Below, one piece after another: positions 26,132-35,585 of a DNA stretch of 64,000 bases (within the stretch, counting starts at the first letter, position 1; each line of letters opens with the position of its first letter). This DNA is from Acidobacteriota bacterium (GTDB taxonomy: Bacteria > Acidobacteriota > Thermoanaerobaculia > Multivoradales > Multivoraceae), in assembly GCA_029263415.1 (NCBI GenBank), contig JAJCXN010000009.1, forward strand, positions 62,001 to 126,000. The letters run 5' to 3'. The translations under genes and the position numbers were made by a program. The notes beneath the pieces were generated by a model. It did not search any database. It had not been told where the DNA came from and worked only from the letters and a program-made list of their open reading frames with translations.

Positions 26132-28456
26132 ATGGCAGTTGAGCAATGGCGTGTCTGGATCGACACGGGTGGGACCTTTACAGACTGCATCGCGGTCTCA
26201 AGCGTCGACCGGGTGCTGCGCCGGAAGGTGCTCAGCAGCGGTCGCCTGCAGGTCACGGTGCTTGATAGCGAGCGGTTGGATTGCGGGCGGCAGCAGCTTC
26301 TCGTCTCGCGGGTGCCGGGAACTCAGGCTGGTTTCTTCGAAAAGTTCGTCGTTGGTGTGCCGGCCACCGACTTAGAAGCGCCGGCTGCCACGGCGCGCGT
26401 GGAGCATCACGGTCCGAGCGCTTGTGGGCACGATTGGTTGACCCTCGAGCAGGAGCTCGACTTAGGCGGAGCAGTGGAGCTTTGGAACGGATTCGAGGCA
26501 CCTCTGCTCGGGCTGCACCTTTTGTTCGGCATCAAGCCCGGAGAGCTCCTGCCGAACATCGAGCTCCGTTTAGGGACGACCCGAGGGACCAACGCCTTGC
26601 TCGAGCGCAAGGGTGCTCGCTGTGTGTTGCTGGTGACGCGCGGATTCGCAGACCTGTTGGAGATCGGAGACCAATCGCGTCCAGAGCTGTTCGCTCACGA
26701 GATCCGGAAACCCGATCCGTTGTATGAGTCCGTGATCGAGATTGATGAGCGTGTGTCTGCCATCGGCGAGATTCTCCAACCGCTTGCAGTTCACGAGCAA
26801 CTATGCGCTGCGCTTGGTGGGCTTCGTGATCGAGGGATTGAGTCCGCCGCAGTTTCACTGTTGCATGGGTACTCATCAATGAAGCACGAGACGGCGCTTG
26901 CCGAGCTACTGAGGGCGTCGTCGATCATGGTTTCTGTTGGGTCCGAACTCTCGGGGCTCGCCGGATATTTACCGCGCACTCAAACGGCGGTTGTCGACGC
27001 TTACTTGTCGCCGATCTTCGAGCGGTACCTAACTGGTATCGGCGACAGGATCGGGCAGAAATTCAAGGTCATGAGTAGCGCTGGAGGCCTGGTGGATGCG
27101 ATGTCCTATCGAGCCAAAGACAGTCTGTTGTCCGGGCCTGCAGGCGGAGTGATGGGGTGCCTGGAAGCCTGCAAACTTGCCGCTCTCGATCATGCGCTTG
27201 CGTTCGACATGGGTGGTACCAGCACGGACGTCTCACGCATCAGTGAGGATGTCGAGTACGACGAGCGTCACGAGGTCGGCGGGGTGACCGTGATGGCTCC
27301 AGCGTTGGCGATCCGAACCGTGGCCGCGGGGGGAGGATCGATTTGTCGTACGACCGGCGGTCGGATCACGGTGGGTCCCGAGAGCGCGGGCGCCTTGCCC
27401 GGCCCGGCGTGCTACGGACGAGGCGGTCCGCTGACCGTGACCGACGTCAATCTTCTGCTCGGTCGGATCGATGGAGAACGGTTTGAAGTGCCGCTGGATG
27501 TTGAAGCCAGCAGGGCGGCGCTAGTTCGGGAGCTTGCTAACGTTGATTCGATCGAGTCAGAGACGCTGCTCGAGGGCTTCCTACAGGTCGCCAACGAACG
27601 CATGGCTGAGACCATCGCGAAGGTGTCAACTCGCCGCGGATTTGATCCGAAGGATCACGCACTCGTCGCTTTCGGTGGAGCGGGTGGCCAGCACGCTTGC
27701 GACCTCGCCGGGCTGTTGGGGATCACTCGCATCCTGGTGCCAGACGACTGCAGCTTGCTCAGTGCTCGCGGAATCGGTGCGGCACAGGTGGAGCGCATCG
27801 TTCAAGAACAGGTGCTGTTGGATCCAGAGGATTCGCAACTGGAGGTTCGGATCGATACGGCGGCACAGGCGGCAGTTGTACTGGTGGCGAGAGAGGCCGA
27901 TGGCGGCGATGGACCGGTCGACGAGAACGGATCAGCGATGCCTCAAGTGTCGACCACGCTGAATCTGCGCTACGTAGGGCAAGACTCTGGGCTTGAGTTG
28001 GACGCCGAACCTTTGGCCACTCTCGCTGAGCGCTTTGTCGAGTCGTATCGGGCAATCTTCGGCTATGCGATGAAGCGAGAGATCGAGGTCGAGTGGTTGC
28101 GTACCAGAGCACGCTTGCCCGCCCACGGCCTCAACCAGAGCCAAACCCAGACTGAAAGCCAGACTGAAACCCAGCCGAAAACACGGACTGAGACTCGGAC
28201 CCAAGCCGAGGCCCAGATTCCCGCTGCGGGTGGGATCGCAGACGCCGAAGGCATCGGGCGAACGGTGTTGACCTGGGACGGAGGCGCTCGTCGCGAAGTT
28301 CCGCTGGTTGATCGACATCAGGTGCCCTGGCGGGGTGACGGCCAAGTGGTGGGTCCTGCCCTGATCACCGAGCCCTACAGTTCCACTTGGGTTGCAACCG
28401 GCTGGACCGCGGTCCGAGAACCCAGGAGCTTAGGGCTGTTGCTCGAACAACCTTGA
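26132..28456 (+). CDS. Hydantoinase/5-oxoprolinase family protein, subunit A (ATP-binding)
   Basis: 774 residues, sugar-kinase-like (ASKHA) fold. VWIDTGGTFTDCIAVSS at residues 8-24 is the phosphate-binding N-terminal motif; LGTTRGTNALLERKGAR, FDMGGTSTDVSRI and GPGPACYGRGG-like ALPGPACYGRGGPLTVTDVNLLLGR-type segments follow. Compared with bacterial HyuA it has about 100 extra residues before LGTTRGTNALLER, as seen in the N-terminal half of eukaryotic 5-oxoprolinase. Near residues 668-695 is a Gln/Thr/Glu-only linker. It needs a B subunit for ring opening; the matching gene is at 30365, after an opposing ligase gene. The true ring substrate (5-oxoproline, a hydantoin, or acetophenone-like) is unknown. 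Confidence 0.88.
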   Translation: MAVEQWRVWIDTGGTFTDCIAVSSVDRVLRRKVLSSGRLQVTVLDSERLDCGRQQLLVSRVPGTQAGFFEKFVVGVPATDLEAPAATARVEHHGPSACGHDWLTLEQELDLGGAVELWNGFEAPLLGLHLLFGIKPGELLPNIELRLGTTRGTNALLERKGARCVLLVTRGFADLLEIGDQSRPELFAHEIRKPDPLYESVIEIDERVSAIGEILQPLAVHEQLCAALGGLRDRGIESAAVSLLHGYSSMKHETALAELLRASSIMVSVGSELSGLAGYLPRTQTAVVDAYLSPIFERYLTGIGDRIGQKFKVMSSAGGLVDAMSYRAKDSLLSGPAGGVMGCLEACKLAALDHALAFDMGGTSTDVSRISEDVEYDERHEVGGVTVMAPALAIRTVAAGGGSICRTTGGRITVGPESAGALPGPACYGRGGPLTVTDVNLLLGRIDGERFEVPLDVEASRAALVRELANVDSIESETLLEGFLQVANERMAETIAKVSTRRGFDPKDHALVAFGGAGGQHACDLAGLLGITRILVPDDCSLLSARGIGAAQVERIVQEQVLLDPEDSQLEVRIDTAAQAAVVLVAREADGGDGPVDENGSAMPQVSTTLNLRYVGQDSGLELDAEPLATLAERFVESYRAIFGYAMKREIEVEWLRTRARLPAHGLNQSQTQTESQTETQPKTRTETRTQAEAQIPAAGGIADAEGIGRTVLTWDGGARREVPLVDRHQVPWRGDGQVVGPALITEPYSSTWVATGWTAVREPRSLGLLLEQP

Positions 28457-28558
28457 GCTCCGTGTGTCCGCGCTCGGTCCTAGCAGGCGCCTCACCCTGG
28501 CGCACCCTGCCTCACCTAGCTGAGTAACAAGGCTGGAATGACGTGCCGCCCGCTCCTG

Positions 28559-30184
28559 CTACCCGAGCGTCTCGACGGAGAGGTTGCCATCCTTATGGCG
28601 GGCCCTGAGGACCTTCTTGTCGAACTTGCCAACGCTGGTCTTGGGGACTTCTTCAATGAATGCCCAGCGTTCCGGTAGCCACCATTTAGCCACTCTGCTG
28701 CCGAGGAACCCGGAAAGCTCGGCTGCAGTCGCGGAAGCGCCTTGCTCGAGCACAACGCATGCTAAGGGCCGCTCGTCCCAGCGCTCGTCGGGGACGCCAA
28801 ACACAGCTGCCTCGACCACATCAGGATGGGCCATCAGCTCGTTTTCAAGATCCACCGACGAGATCCACTCGCCGCCCGACTTGATGACGTCTTTGGCGCG
28901 GTCTGTGATTTGCACAAAGCCGTTCGATTCGATCGAACCGACATCACCGGTGCGCAACCAGCCGTCCCGAAACTTCTCAGGGTCGTCATCCAGGTAGTAG
29001 CTGCCGGTGACCCAGGGGCCTCGTGCCTCGATCTCACCGATCGCCTTGCCATCCCAAGGTTGAACCTCTCCATCATCGTTGACGATGCGCAATTCGATAC
29101 CCGGAAGAACACGCCCGGTCTTGGCCCGCCAGTCAAACTGTTCGGACTCGGGAACTCCCTTGGGGGTCTTGGCCATTGCGCCCAAGGGGGAGGTTTCAGT
29201 CATACCCCAACCTTGAATGATCTCAACGCCATATCGCTCTTGGAAGGTCTCCATGAGCGAGCGCGGGACGGCTGATCCACCGCAGACCACAAAGCGCAAG
29301 GAAGAGAAGTCGACATCTTTACCCTCAGCGTAGCGCAGAACGTCGTTCCAGATGGTTGGCACCGCGCCAGTGATCGTGGGTTTAGTTTCGCCGATGATTC
29401 GACACAGAGGCTCCGCTTGTAGGAAGCGGTCGGGCATGACGAAATCCGCGCCCATGAACCAGCCGACGTGCGGCAAGCCCCAAGCATTGGCGTGAAACAT
29501 GGGCACGATCGAAAGAATAGAGTCGTACTCGCTGACAGCCATTGCCGCGCCACTGGAGGCGCCCATGGCATGTAGCACTGAGGAGCGATGGCTGTAGACG
29601 ACGCCTTTCGGATTCCCGGTGGTGCCGCTGGTGTAGCACATGGCGGCAGCCGATTTCTCATCGATCTGGGGCCAAGGATAGTCGGCGGGCTTGCCTTCGA
29701 GCAGCTTTGAATAGCGGTGGACCTGAGCGCCCTTGCCTTCGAGCGCCGAGGCGTCGCCGGTACCCACAACGATGTAGTGCTCGACCGTCGTTAGCTGCTC
29801 TGCGACTCCCGCGAGTAGCGGGATCAGGCTGTCGTCAACCAGCACGACCTTGTCTTCCGCGTGGGTCACGACATAGATCAACTGCTCAGGGAACAGGCGA
29901 ATGTTGAGTGTGTGCAGGACCGCGCCCATGCAAGGCACCGCGAAATAGGCCTCGACGTGTTCCTGGTTGTTCCAACAGAAGGTTCCAACTCGGTCGCTAG
30001 GTCCGATGCCAAGATCTTTGAGGGCGTGCGCGAGGCGCCCGACGTTGTCCGCGACCTCGGCGAAGGTAGCAGTGCGCGATCCGTCTTGCTCGCAAGTCGT
30101 CACTTTGCTGTCGCGATAGGCCTTGCGGCCATGATCGAAGATCATGTTGATGGTCAACGGAAAGTCCTGCATGGTGCTAAGCAT
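28559..30184 (-). CDS. Acyl-CoA synthetase (long-chain fatty-acid-CoA ligase type, AMP-forming)
   Basis: 541 residues. Adenylate-forming enzyme activating a fatty acid to acyl-AMP and then acyl-CoA. The P-loop is YTSGTTGNPKGVVYSHRS at 184-201; GWGMTETSPLG, GSYYLDDDPEKFRDGWLRTGDVG and DRAKDVIKSGGEWIS follow, and PKTSVGKFDKKVLR near the C-terminus carries the acylation lysine. ATG 30184 has AGGAG seven bases before it. The closest resemblance is to medium/long-chain ligases of the FadD3/AlkK kind. It points against the flanking hydantoinase genes and has its own divergent promoter region shared with hyuB. Confidence 0.92.
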   Translation of the reverse strand: MLSTMQDFPLTINMIFDHGRKAYRDSKVTTCEQDGSRTATFAEVADNVGRLAHALKDLGIGPSDRVGTFCWNNQEHVEAYFAVPCMGAVLHTLNIRLFPEQLIYVVTHAEDKVVLVDDSLIPLLAGVAEQLTTVEHYIVVGTGDASALEGKGAQVHRYSKLLEGKPADYPWPQIDEKSAAAMCYTSGTTGNPKGVVYSHRSSVLHAMGASSGAAMAVSEYDSILSIVPMFHANAWGLPHVGWFMGADFVMPDRFLQAEPLCRIIGETKPTITGAVPTIWNDVLRYAEGKDVDFSSLRFVVCGGSAVPRSLMETFQERYGVEIIQGWGMTETSPLGAMAKTPKGVPESEQFDWRAKTGRVLPGIELRIVNDDGEVQPWDGKAIGEIEARGPWVTGSYYLDDDPEKFRDGWLRTGDVGSIESNGFVQITDRAKDVIKSGGEWISSVDLENELMAHPDVVEAAVFGVPDERWDERPLACVVLEQGASATAAELSGFLGSRVAKWWLPERWAFIEEVPKTSVGKFDKKVLRARHKDGNLSVETLG

Positions 30185-30364
30185 CGGTGTCTCCTGAGTT
30201 CGAAAGATTGGTTGAGAGAAAGCTTGGTGAGAGCAGTCCCGGTTGGCAGCGCGGCGAACGGAAGGTTATAGCTGCGGTTGGTGGTTGCTGGGCGTGCCAC
30301 TTTACTGCACGACTGAGGAGAATTGGTTGCTCTAGCTCTTGGCCGCGCCAGCTAGACTTTCGGA

Positions 30365-31942
30365 ATGGACATGCACGACCAATCCGCCCGCCGGCGATCA
30401 CATTCGGCAGTGGAGAGTGCGCTCTTCTCCGGGCGCTTCGGCGCAGTCGCGACGGAGATGGGTGAGCTACTGCGCCGGATGTCGTTCTCGACGAATGTGA
30501 AGGAGCGGCTCGACTTCTCTTGCGCCTTGCTCGATCCCTTGGGCCGGCTCCTGGTCAACGCGCCGCACATTCCGGTGCACCTGGGGGCGCTTGGTTTGTG
30601 TGTGCGCTCGGTGGTGGAGCGCTTGCCGCTGGTGGCCGGGGACGTGGTGATCACCAATCACCCGGGGTTCGGCGGTTCTCATCTTCCTGATGTCACGGTG
30701 TTCGGCCCGATCCATCACAAAGGAACGTTGATCGGCTACGCGGCGAGTCGTGCTCATCATGCCGAGTTCGGGGGCCTGCGACCCGGTTCGATGCCGCCAT
30801 CGGCCACCAACCTTGAGCAAGAAGGAGTTGTGCTCGAACCCATCAAGATGGTCGAGGCGGGTGAGGCGAGGTGGGACCGGGTCGAAAGACGGCTGCGCGG
30901 AGCAAAGTACCCGAGCCGCTCGCCGGAAGAGAACTTGGCCGACTTAAGTGGTGCGTTGGCTGCTCACCGGCGGGCCGAGACCATGCTGCAGTTGCTGTGC
31001 GCGCGCTATGGCGCTAGAGATTTGGCTCAGCAGATGCAAGCTGTCTATGACAACGCTGCTGAGCAGATGCGCGAAGCCCTCGAGACATTGGGATCGCGCC
31101 GCGTGAGTGCTGAAGAAAGGCTTGATGACGGGACCAAAATCAACGTCGCGATTCAGATCGAAGATGGCGGTGCAGTGGTCGATTTCTCTGGATCGGGCCC
31201 GACTCTGAACAACAACTTCAACGCTACACCAGCGATAGTACGCAGCGCAGTGCTGTATTGCTTCCGCCTGCTCTTGGACAGAGATCTACCGCTCAACGAA
31301 GGGCTGTTGCACACCGTTGAGTTGCGGGTGCCCGAAGGCACCTTCCTCAACCCCGTGTTTGCAGATGACCCGATAGATTGTCCGGCCGTGGTTGCAGGGA
31401 ATGTCGAGACCAGCCAAAGGGTGGTCGACACAGTGCTGAAGGCGCTCGGCATCCTCTCCGGTGGGCAAGGCACGATGAACAACCTCGTCTTTGGTAACGA
31501 GCGTTTCGGCTACTACGAGACCATTTGCGGCGGTGCAGGTGCTGGCCCGGGCTTCGCTGGTGCGTCTGCGGTGCACACGCACATGACCAATACTCGGATC
31601 ACGGATCCAGAGATTCTGGAGATCCGGTACCCGGTGCGCCTCCACGAGTTCTCCATTCGGCGAGGGTCCGGGGGCAACGGCCACACCCGCGGTGGCGACG
31701 GGGCTCGCCGAATCCTCGAGATGACTGAGGCCGTGGAGGTCTCGTTTTTGAGCCAACACCGAGTCGAAGCGCCATTTGCGCTCGAAGGTGCTGAACCCGG
31801 GGAGATGGGAAGACAGTGGGTCGAGCGGGGTGACGGCGTAGTCGAGCAGCTTGCGGGTGTTTCCTCAGTCGAGATGCAGCCAGGCGATCGGTTCGTCGTC
31901 GAGACGCCCTCCGGAGCGGGCTACGGGGCACCGTCCGATTAG
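30365..31942 (+). CDS. Hydantoinase/5-oxoprolinase family protein, subunit B
   Basis: 525 residues, typical for HyuB. Seen: FGAVATEMGELLRRMSFSTNVKERLDFSCALLD at the N-terminus, HIPVHLGALGLCVR, GDVVITNHPGFGGSHLPDVTV, GYAASRAHHAEFGG (histidine/acid cluster expected to hold metal), FSGSGPTLNNNFNATPAIVRSAVLY, and a glycine-rich C-terminal GSGGNGHTRGGDGARR. It should pair with the A subunit at 26132. The start at ATG 30365 lacks a clear ribosome-binding site; ATG 30371 is an alternative. Confidence 0.9.
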   Translation: MDMHDQSARRRSHSAVESALFSGRFGAVATEMGELLRRMSFSTNVKERLDFSCALLDPLGRLLVNAPHIPVHLGALGLCVRSVVERLPLVAGDVVITNHPGFGGSHLPDVTVFGPIHHKGTLIGYAASRAHHAEFGGLRPGSMPPSATNLEQEGVVLEPIKMVEAGEARWDRVERRLRGAKYPSRSPEENLADLSGALAAHRRAETMLQLLCARYGARDLAQQMQAVYDNAAEQMREALETLGSRRVSAEERLDDGTKINVAIQIEDGGAVVDFSGSGPTLNNNFNATPAIVRSAVLYCFRLLLDRDLPLNEGLLHTVELRVPEGTFLNPVFADDPIDCPAVVAGNVETSQRVVDTVLKALGILSGGQGTMNNLVFGNERFGYYETICGGAGAGPGFAGASAVHTHMTNTRITDPEILEIRYPVRLHEFSIRRGSGGNGHTRGGDGARRILEMTEAVEVSFLSQHRVEAPFALEGAEPGEMGRQWVERGDGVVEQLAGVSSVEMQPGDRFVVETPSGAGYGAPSD

Positions 31943-31988
31943 ACCTTGATCGCTGGGTGGCCTTTCTTGGCAATAGACGCTGTGGGCA

Positions 31989-33338
31989 TCAGTTGCGATC
32001 AACGAGTCTCTGGACGCCTGCGCCAAGGGTCAAGGCGCGCAACGCCATGAGCGTCACCAGAGCGCCCCACAAGAGACTCGGACTCTGAAGTAGGTTCGCC
32101 ACGACAATCAGTGAAAGAGCGATTCCCGCGGACAGCAGCATCGAGGTCAAGAGTCGACGACCCTGAGTCGCTCCAAGGTAGAAGCCATCGAGGACATAGG
32201 CCGCTGCACCGAAGAGACCCAGCGGAACGATCCAGAGCGATCTAGCGACTGCTTCGTTCACCACTGCATCGTTCATCGAGAAAATGCGGATGATCGGTCC
32301 CGGAGCGATGGCCAGTGGCAACCAGACCAGGGCACCCAGCATCGAGCCTGTAATCAGGGCGTGGCGTAATAGCGCTCGGAGTTGCTGAGGGTCTCGGGCT
32401 CCCCAGAGCCGCCCGGCGATCGTTTCGGTGGCGTAAGCAATGCCGTCTACAAGATAAGAGAGGAGGGTTACCCAGCGCAGCAGGATGGCGTTCGATGCGA
32501 GCACGATGGTGCCCATGCGGGCGGAAACATCGGTGAACAGGGCAAAGCAGCTGACCAGGAGTAGGGTTCTCACGAACAGCTGTGAGTTGAGCCTCATGAG
32601 GCTCAGCAAAGGACTAAGTTGGAGTGCAGGTCGAATGCGGATTCCACGTCGATCCAGGGCTCCGCTCACAAAGGTGGCCGCGGTGACCGCCCCAACTGTC
32701 TGTGCAATCGCGGTCGCGAGTCCAGCCCCGCGCGCCTCGAGACCGAGATGAAGGATGAACCACCAGTTGAGTCCGATGTTCGACAGGTTGGTGATCGACA
32801 TCACCACCAGGACCGCACCACTGCGCTCACGTCCGAGCAGCCAGCCGAGAAGGGCTAGTTGACAGATGGCGCCCGGTGCGCCCCAGATCCTGGCGCGGAA
32901 GTAGTCGCGACCGGCGGCCTCGACGTCCTGAGTTCCGCTCAGAGCCGAAAACGCGATCCGTTCGATCAAGGGGTGCGTCAAGAGGATCAACGCTGCAAGA
33001 ACCAAGGCGATCGACACGCTGCGCAAGAGCACAGGCGAGGAATCCTCGCCGCGCCCTTCAGCTTGCGCCGTTTGGCCGGTGGTCGACATGCGGAGGAAAC
33101 CGAGCCCAAAATAGAGGTAGTCAAAGATCAAAGAGGCCAGGGCCACGCCCGCGAGAAAACGTACCTCGGGCAACCAGCCGAGCATGGCGGTGTCAACCAG
33201 GCCTGAGAGCGGCACAGTGAGATTCGAACCGATGTTGAACAGGGCAAGCCGCCAGAATCGCCGCCTGAGATTAGCCGGCGGGGTGGTGCCATTAGAGCCA
33301 ACGCTTGGCCGAGAGGTGTTGGTAGTGTTCAGAGTCAT
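31989..33338 (-). CDS. MATE family efflux protein
   Basis: 449 residues with about 12 hydrophobic segments in two homologous halves, as in Na+- or H+-driven multidrug exporters of the MATE/DinF type. The first half begins LALFNIGSNLTVPLSGLVDTAMLGWL, the family pattern for helix 1; the second half contains VDGIAYATETIAGRLWGARDPQQLR, a DinF-like mark. Substrates cannot be inferred. It diverges from the TRAP genes, with only 73 bases between the two starts. Confidence 0.9.
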   Translation of the reverse strand: MTLNTTNTSRPSVGSNGTTPPANLRRRFWRLALFNIGSNLTVPLSGLVDTAMLGWLPEVRFLAGVALASLIFDYLYFGLGFLRMSTTGQTAQAEGRGEDSSPVLLRSVSIALVLAALILLTHPLIERIAFSALSGTQDVEAAGRDYFRARIWGAPGAICQLALLGWLLGRERSGAVLVVMSITNLSNIGLNWWFILHLGLEARGAGLATAIAQTVGAVTAATFVSGALDRRGIRIRPALQLSPLLSLMRLNSQLFVRTLLLVSCFALFTDVSARMGTIVLASNAILLRWVTLLSYLVDGIAYATETIAGRLWGARDPQQLRALLRHALITGSMLGALVWLPLAIAPGPIIRIFSMNDAVVNEAVARSLWIVPLGLFGAAAYVLDGFYLGATQGRRLLTSMLLSAGIALSLIVVANLLQSPSLLWGALVTLMALRALTLGAGVQRLVDRN

Positions 33339-33398
33339 CGAAGGTCAATTGGGAATCGCAAGAGCGGCGAACGTGCGCGGGTAAATGAAGCCCCTAAC

Positions 33399-33404
33399 AG
33401 GAGG
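33399..33404 (+). promoter_or_regulatory. Ribosome-binding site AGGAGG before dctQ
   Basis: AGGAGG seven bases before GTG 33412. It argues for this start over the upstream ATG 33385, which has no such site. Confidence 0.8.
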
Positions 33405-33411
33405 ATTGAGC

Positions 33412-33996
33412 GTGCAGCGGTGGATCAGTCGGATTGATTCGTTGTCGGGTGCCGTCGGCTGGCTGCTGGCCTGGCTCACTGTGTTGATGATCCTGGTCGG
33501 TGCGTTCAACGCTGTTGGTCGCTACGCCGGACGTTTCGTCGGCATGAACCTGAGCTCGAACGCCTACTTAGAGTTCCAGTGGTACCTGTTCAGCGCGATC
33601 TTCTTGCTGGGCGCATCTTACGCACTCTCGTCTGGCGCTCATGTGCGCGTCGACGTCCTCTATGCCCGCTTCTCTGCGCGCACGCGGGCGTGGGTTGACC
33701 TATTGGGAGGTCTGGTCTTCCTGATTCCCTTTACCGCCTTTTCAATGTGGCTCACCTGGGGCCCGGTTGCGCGTTCATGGCAGATCCGAGAATCCTCTCC
33801 GGATCCAGGAGGGTTGGCGCGGTATCCCATCAAGGCGTTGATCCTGGTTGGGTTCCTGCTTCTGCTGTTGCAAGGACTGGCCGAGATTGCCAAGGCTTGG
33901 ATCGTATTGCGCTCGCCGCGAGGAGCCGATCCGGCGGATCCGTCGATCGAGGAAACCAGTCTCTTAGGCGAGAACGAGGTACCTCATGCAGGGTGA
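33412..33996 (+). CDS. dctQ: TRAP transporter small membrane subunit (DctQ)
   Basis: 194 residues with four hydrophobic segments, the usual DctQ topology. NAYLEFQWYLFSAIFLLGASYALSSGAHVRVDVLY is the family's most conserved stretch, seen as EFQWYLFSAIFLLG followed by HVRVDVLY. It pairs with DctM to form the sodium-driven membrane part of a tripartite uptake system. The stop lies inside dctM (11-base overlap). Confidence 0.92.
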   Translation: MQRWISRIDSLSGAVGWLLAWLTVLMILVGAFNAVGRYAGRFVGMNLSSNAYLEFQWYLFSAIFLLGASYALSSGAHVRVDVLYARFSARTRAWVDLLGGLVFLIPFTAFSMWLTWGPVARSWQIRESSPDPGGLARYPIKALILVGFLLLLLQGLAEIAKAWIVLRSPRGADPADPSIEETSLLGENEVPHAG

Positions 33997-35308
33997 CTGG
34001 CTAGCGCCGCTGATGTTCGTGGCGGTCTTTGTCTTCATCTTCTTGGGTTACCCGGTTGCCTTCTCCTTGGGCGGCGTGGCTCTCATTTTTGCCGCTGTCG
34101 GGGTGCTGCTTGGAATCTTTGATTTGGCGCTATTGAATGCGTTTCCTGAGCGCGTCTTTGGCGTTATGTCGAACTACGTGCTGCTGGCGGTTCCGTTCTT
34201 TATCTACATGGGAACCATGCTGGAGAAGTCGAAGCTGGCCGAGGACCTTCTCGAGACCATCGGGCTGTTGTTTGGGCGCGTCCGGGGTGGCCTGGCCTTG
34301 GCGGTGGTGTTTGTGGGCGGACTCTTGGCGGCGGCCACGGGCGTGGTTGGAGCATCGGTGGTGGCGATGGGGCTTATCTCGCTGCCGATCATGTTGCGAT
34401 ACAAATACTCCCCGGAACTCGCCACCGGCGTCATATCCGCGTCCGGAACTCTCGGCCAGATCGTGCCACCCAGTGTTGTGCTGGTGGTCTTGGCGGATCA
34501 GCTCGGTGTGTCGGTGGGTGACCTCTTTGTCGGCTCGTTCCTGCCAGGAATGCTGTTGATAGCGCTCTACGCAGCGTACGTGATCGGCATCAGTTTTATG
34601 AAACCCTCGGTGGCGCCAGCGCTGCCTGCGGAAGCTCTCAACATCAGCAGGGCGACTCTGTTGAAGCGCACCGCAATGGTGATGTTGCCTCCTCTGTTCC
34701 TGATTTTAGTCGTGCTCGGCAGCATTTTCTTTGGAGTTGCGACGCCCACTGAGGCCGGGGCGCTAGGCGCCGTTGGTGCGATGTTGTTGGCCGCGCTGAA
34801 TCGGCGACTGACGGTGGCGGCGGTGAGAGAAACAGCCGACGAGACGGTGCGCCTGACATCTATGGTGCTGTTTCTCTTGATTGGCTCGACTATGTTGGCT
34901 TTGGTATTTCGAGGCTTCTACGGTGACCTTTGGATCCGTGACCTGCTGACCAATCTGCCCGGTGGTGTTATCGGGCTCTTGATCGCCGCCAATCTAGCGA
35001 TCTTCATCCTTGGGTTCTTCATCGACTTCTTCGAGATCGCCTTCATCTTAGTGCCGCTACTAGCACCGGCTGCTGAGGTCTTGGGCATTGACCTAGTGTG
35101 GTTTGGCGTGATGATCGCCATGAACCTACAGACGTCGTTCTTGACGCCGCCGTTCGGCTTCGCGATCTTCTATCTTCGCGGCGTAGCGCCCAAGGAGATT
35201 CGCACGACGCAGATGTACCGCGGCGTGGTGCCGTTCATCATCATCCAGTTGATTGGGCTGACGTTGATCATCGTCTTCCCCGAGATCGTCACGGTTCTGC
35301 TGAAGTAG
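33986..35308 (+). CDS. dctM: TRAP transporter large membrane subunit (DctM)
   Basis: 440 residues with about 12 hydrophobic segments. GVVGASVVAMGLISLPIM, GVISASGTLGQIVPPSVVLVVL and the C-terminal FFIDFFEIAFILVPLLAPAA are standard DctM motifs. It forms the ion-coupled translocation pathway. The matching binding protein is encoded convergently at 35582-36757 rather than in the same operon; the two units meet at a hairpin-repeat array. Confidence 0.94.
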   Translation: MQGDWLAPLMFVAVFVFIFLGYPVAFSLGGVALIFAAVGVLLGIFDLALLNAFPERVFGVMSNYVLLAVPFFIYMGTMLEKSKLAEDLLETIGLLFGRVRGGLALAVVFVGGLLAAATGVVGASVVAMGLISLPIMLRYKYSPELATGVISASGTLGQIVPPSVVLVVLADQLGVSVGDLFVGSFLPGMLLIALYAAYVIGISFMKPSVAPALPAEALNISRATLLKRTAMVMLPPLFLILVVLGSIFFGVATPTEAGALGAVGAMLLAALNRRLTVAAVRETADETVRLTSMVLFLLIGSTMLALVFRGFYGDLWIRDLLTNLPGGVIGLLIAANLAIFILGFFIDFFEIAFILVPLLAPAAEVLGIDLVWFGVMIAMNLQTSFLTPPFGFAIFYLRGVAPKEIRTTQMYRGVVPFIIIQLIGLTLIIVFPEIVTVLLK

Positions 35309-35426
35309 CAGAACTAACAACAGAGCGGACCTTTAGGGGAAGCGCCGGGTACGGCAGCAGTCCGGTTGCAAGGGCAGCGCAGAGTGGACGGGGGTGGGTA
35401 GCCCGTGCCCAAGGGATCGGCTTGGC

Positions 35427-35585
35427 AAGGCCCTTAGGTGTGGGACTCGGAAGGCCCTTAGGTGTGGGCCTCGGAAGGCCCTTAGGTGTGGGCCTCGGAA
35501 GGCCCTTAGGTGTGGGCCTCGGAAGGCCCTTAGGCGATTGGGCCTCGGAAGGCCCTTAGGCGATTGGGCCTCGGAAGGCCCTTAG
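35427..35585. repeat. Seven-unit tandem hairpin repeat between dctM and dctP
   Basis: Units start at 35427, 35451, 35475, 35499 (24 bases each), 35523 and 35549 (26 bases each), with a final 11-base partial copy at 35575. Each full unit is AAGGCCCTTAGG, then TGT or CGATT, then GGGCCTCGG. AGGCCC and GGGCCT in each unit are complementary, giving a 6-base-pair hairpin with an 8- or 10-base loop; unit 1 has GGGACT and pairs imperfectly. The last copy contains the dctP stop codon. Likely function is bidirectional transcription termination. Reading frames through it are low-complexity artefacts. Confidence 0.92.

Noticed and set aside
35098-35585. Open frames giving repetitive Gly-Leu-Gly-Arg-Pro proteins
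   Set aside because: They arise only because the 24-base repeat is a multiple of three; no start signal and no conserved domain.
35427-35585. Possible CRISPR array
   Set aside because: Units are directly adjacent with no spacers, and no cas gene is nearby.
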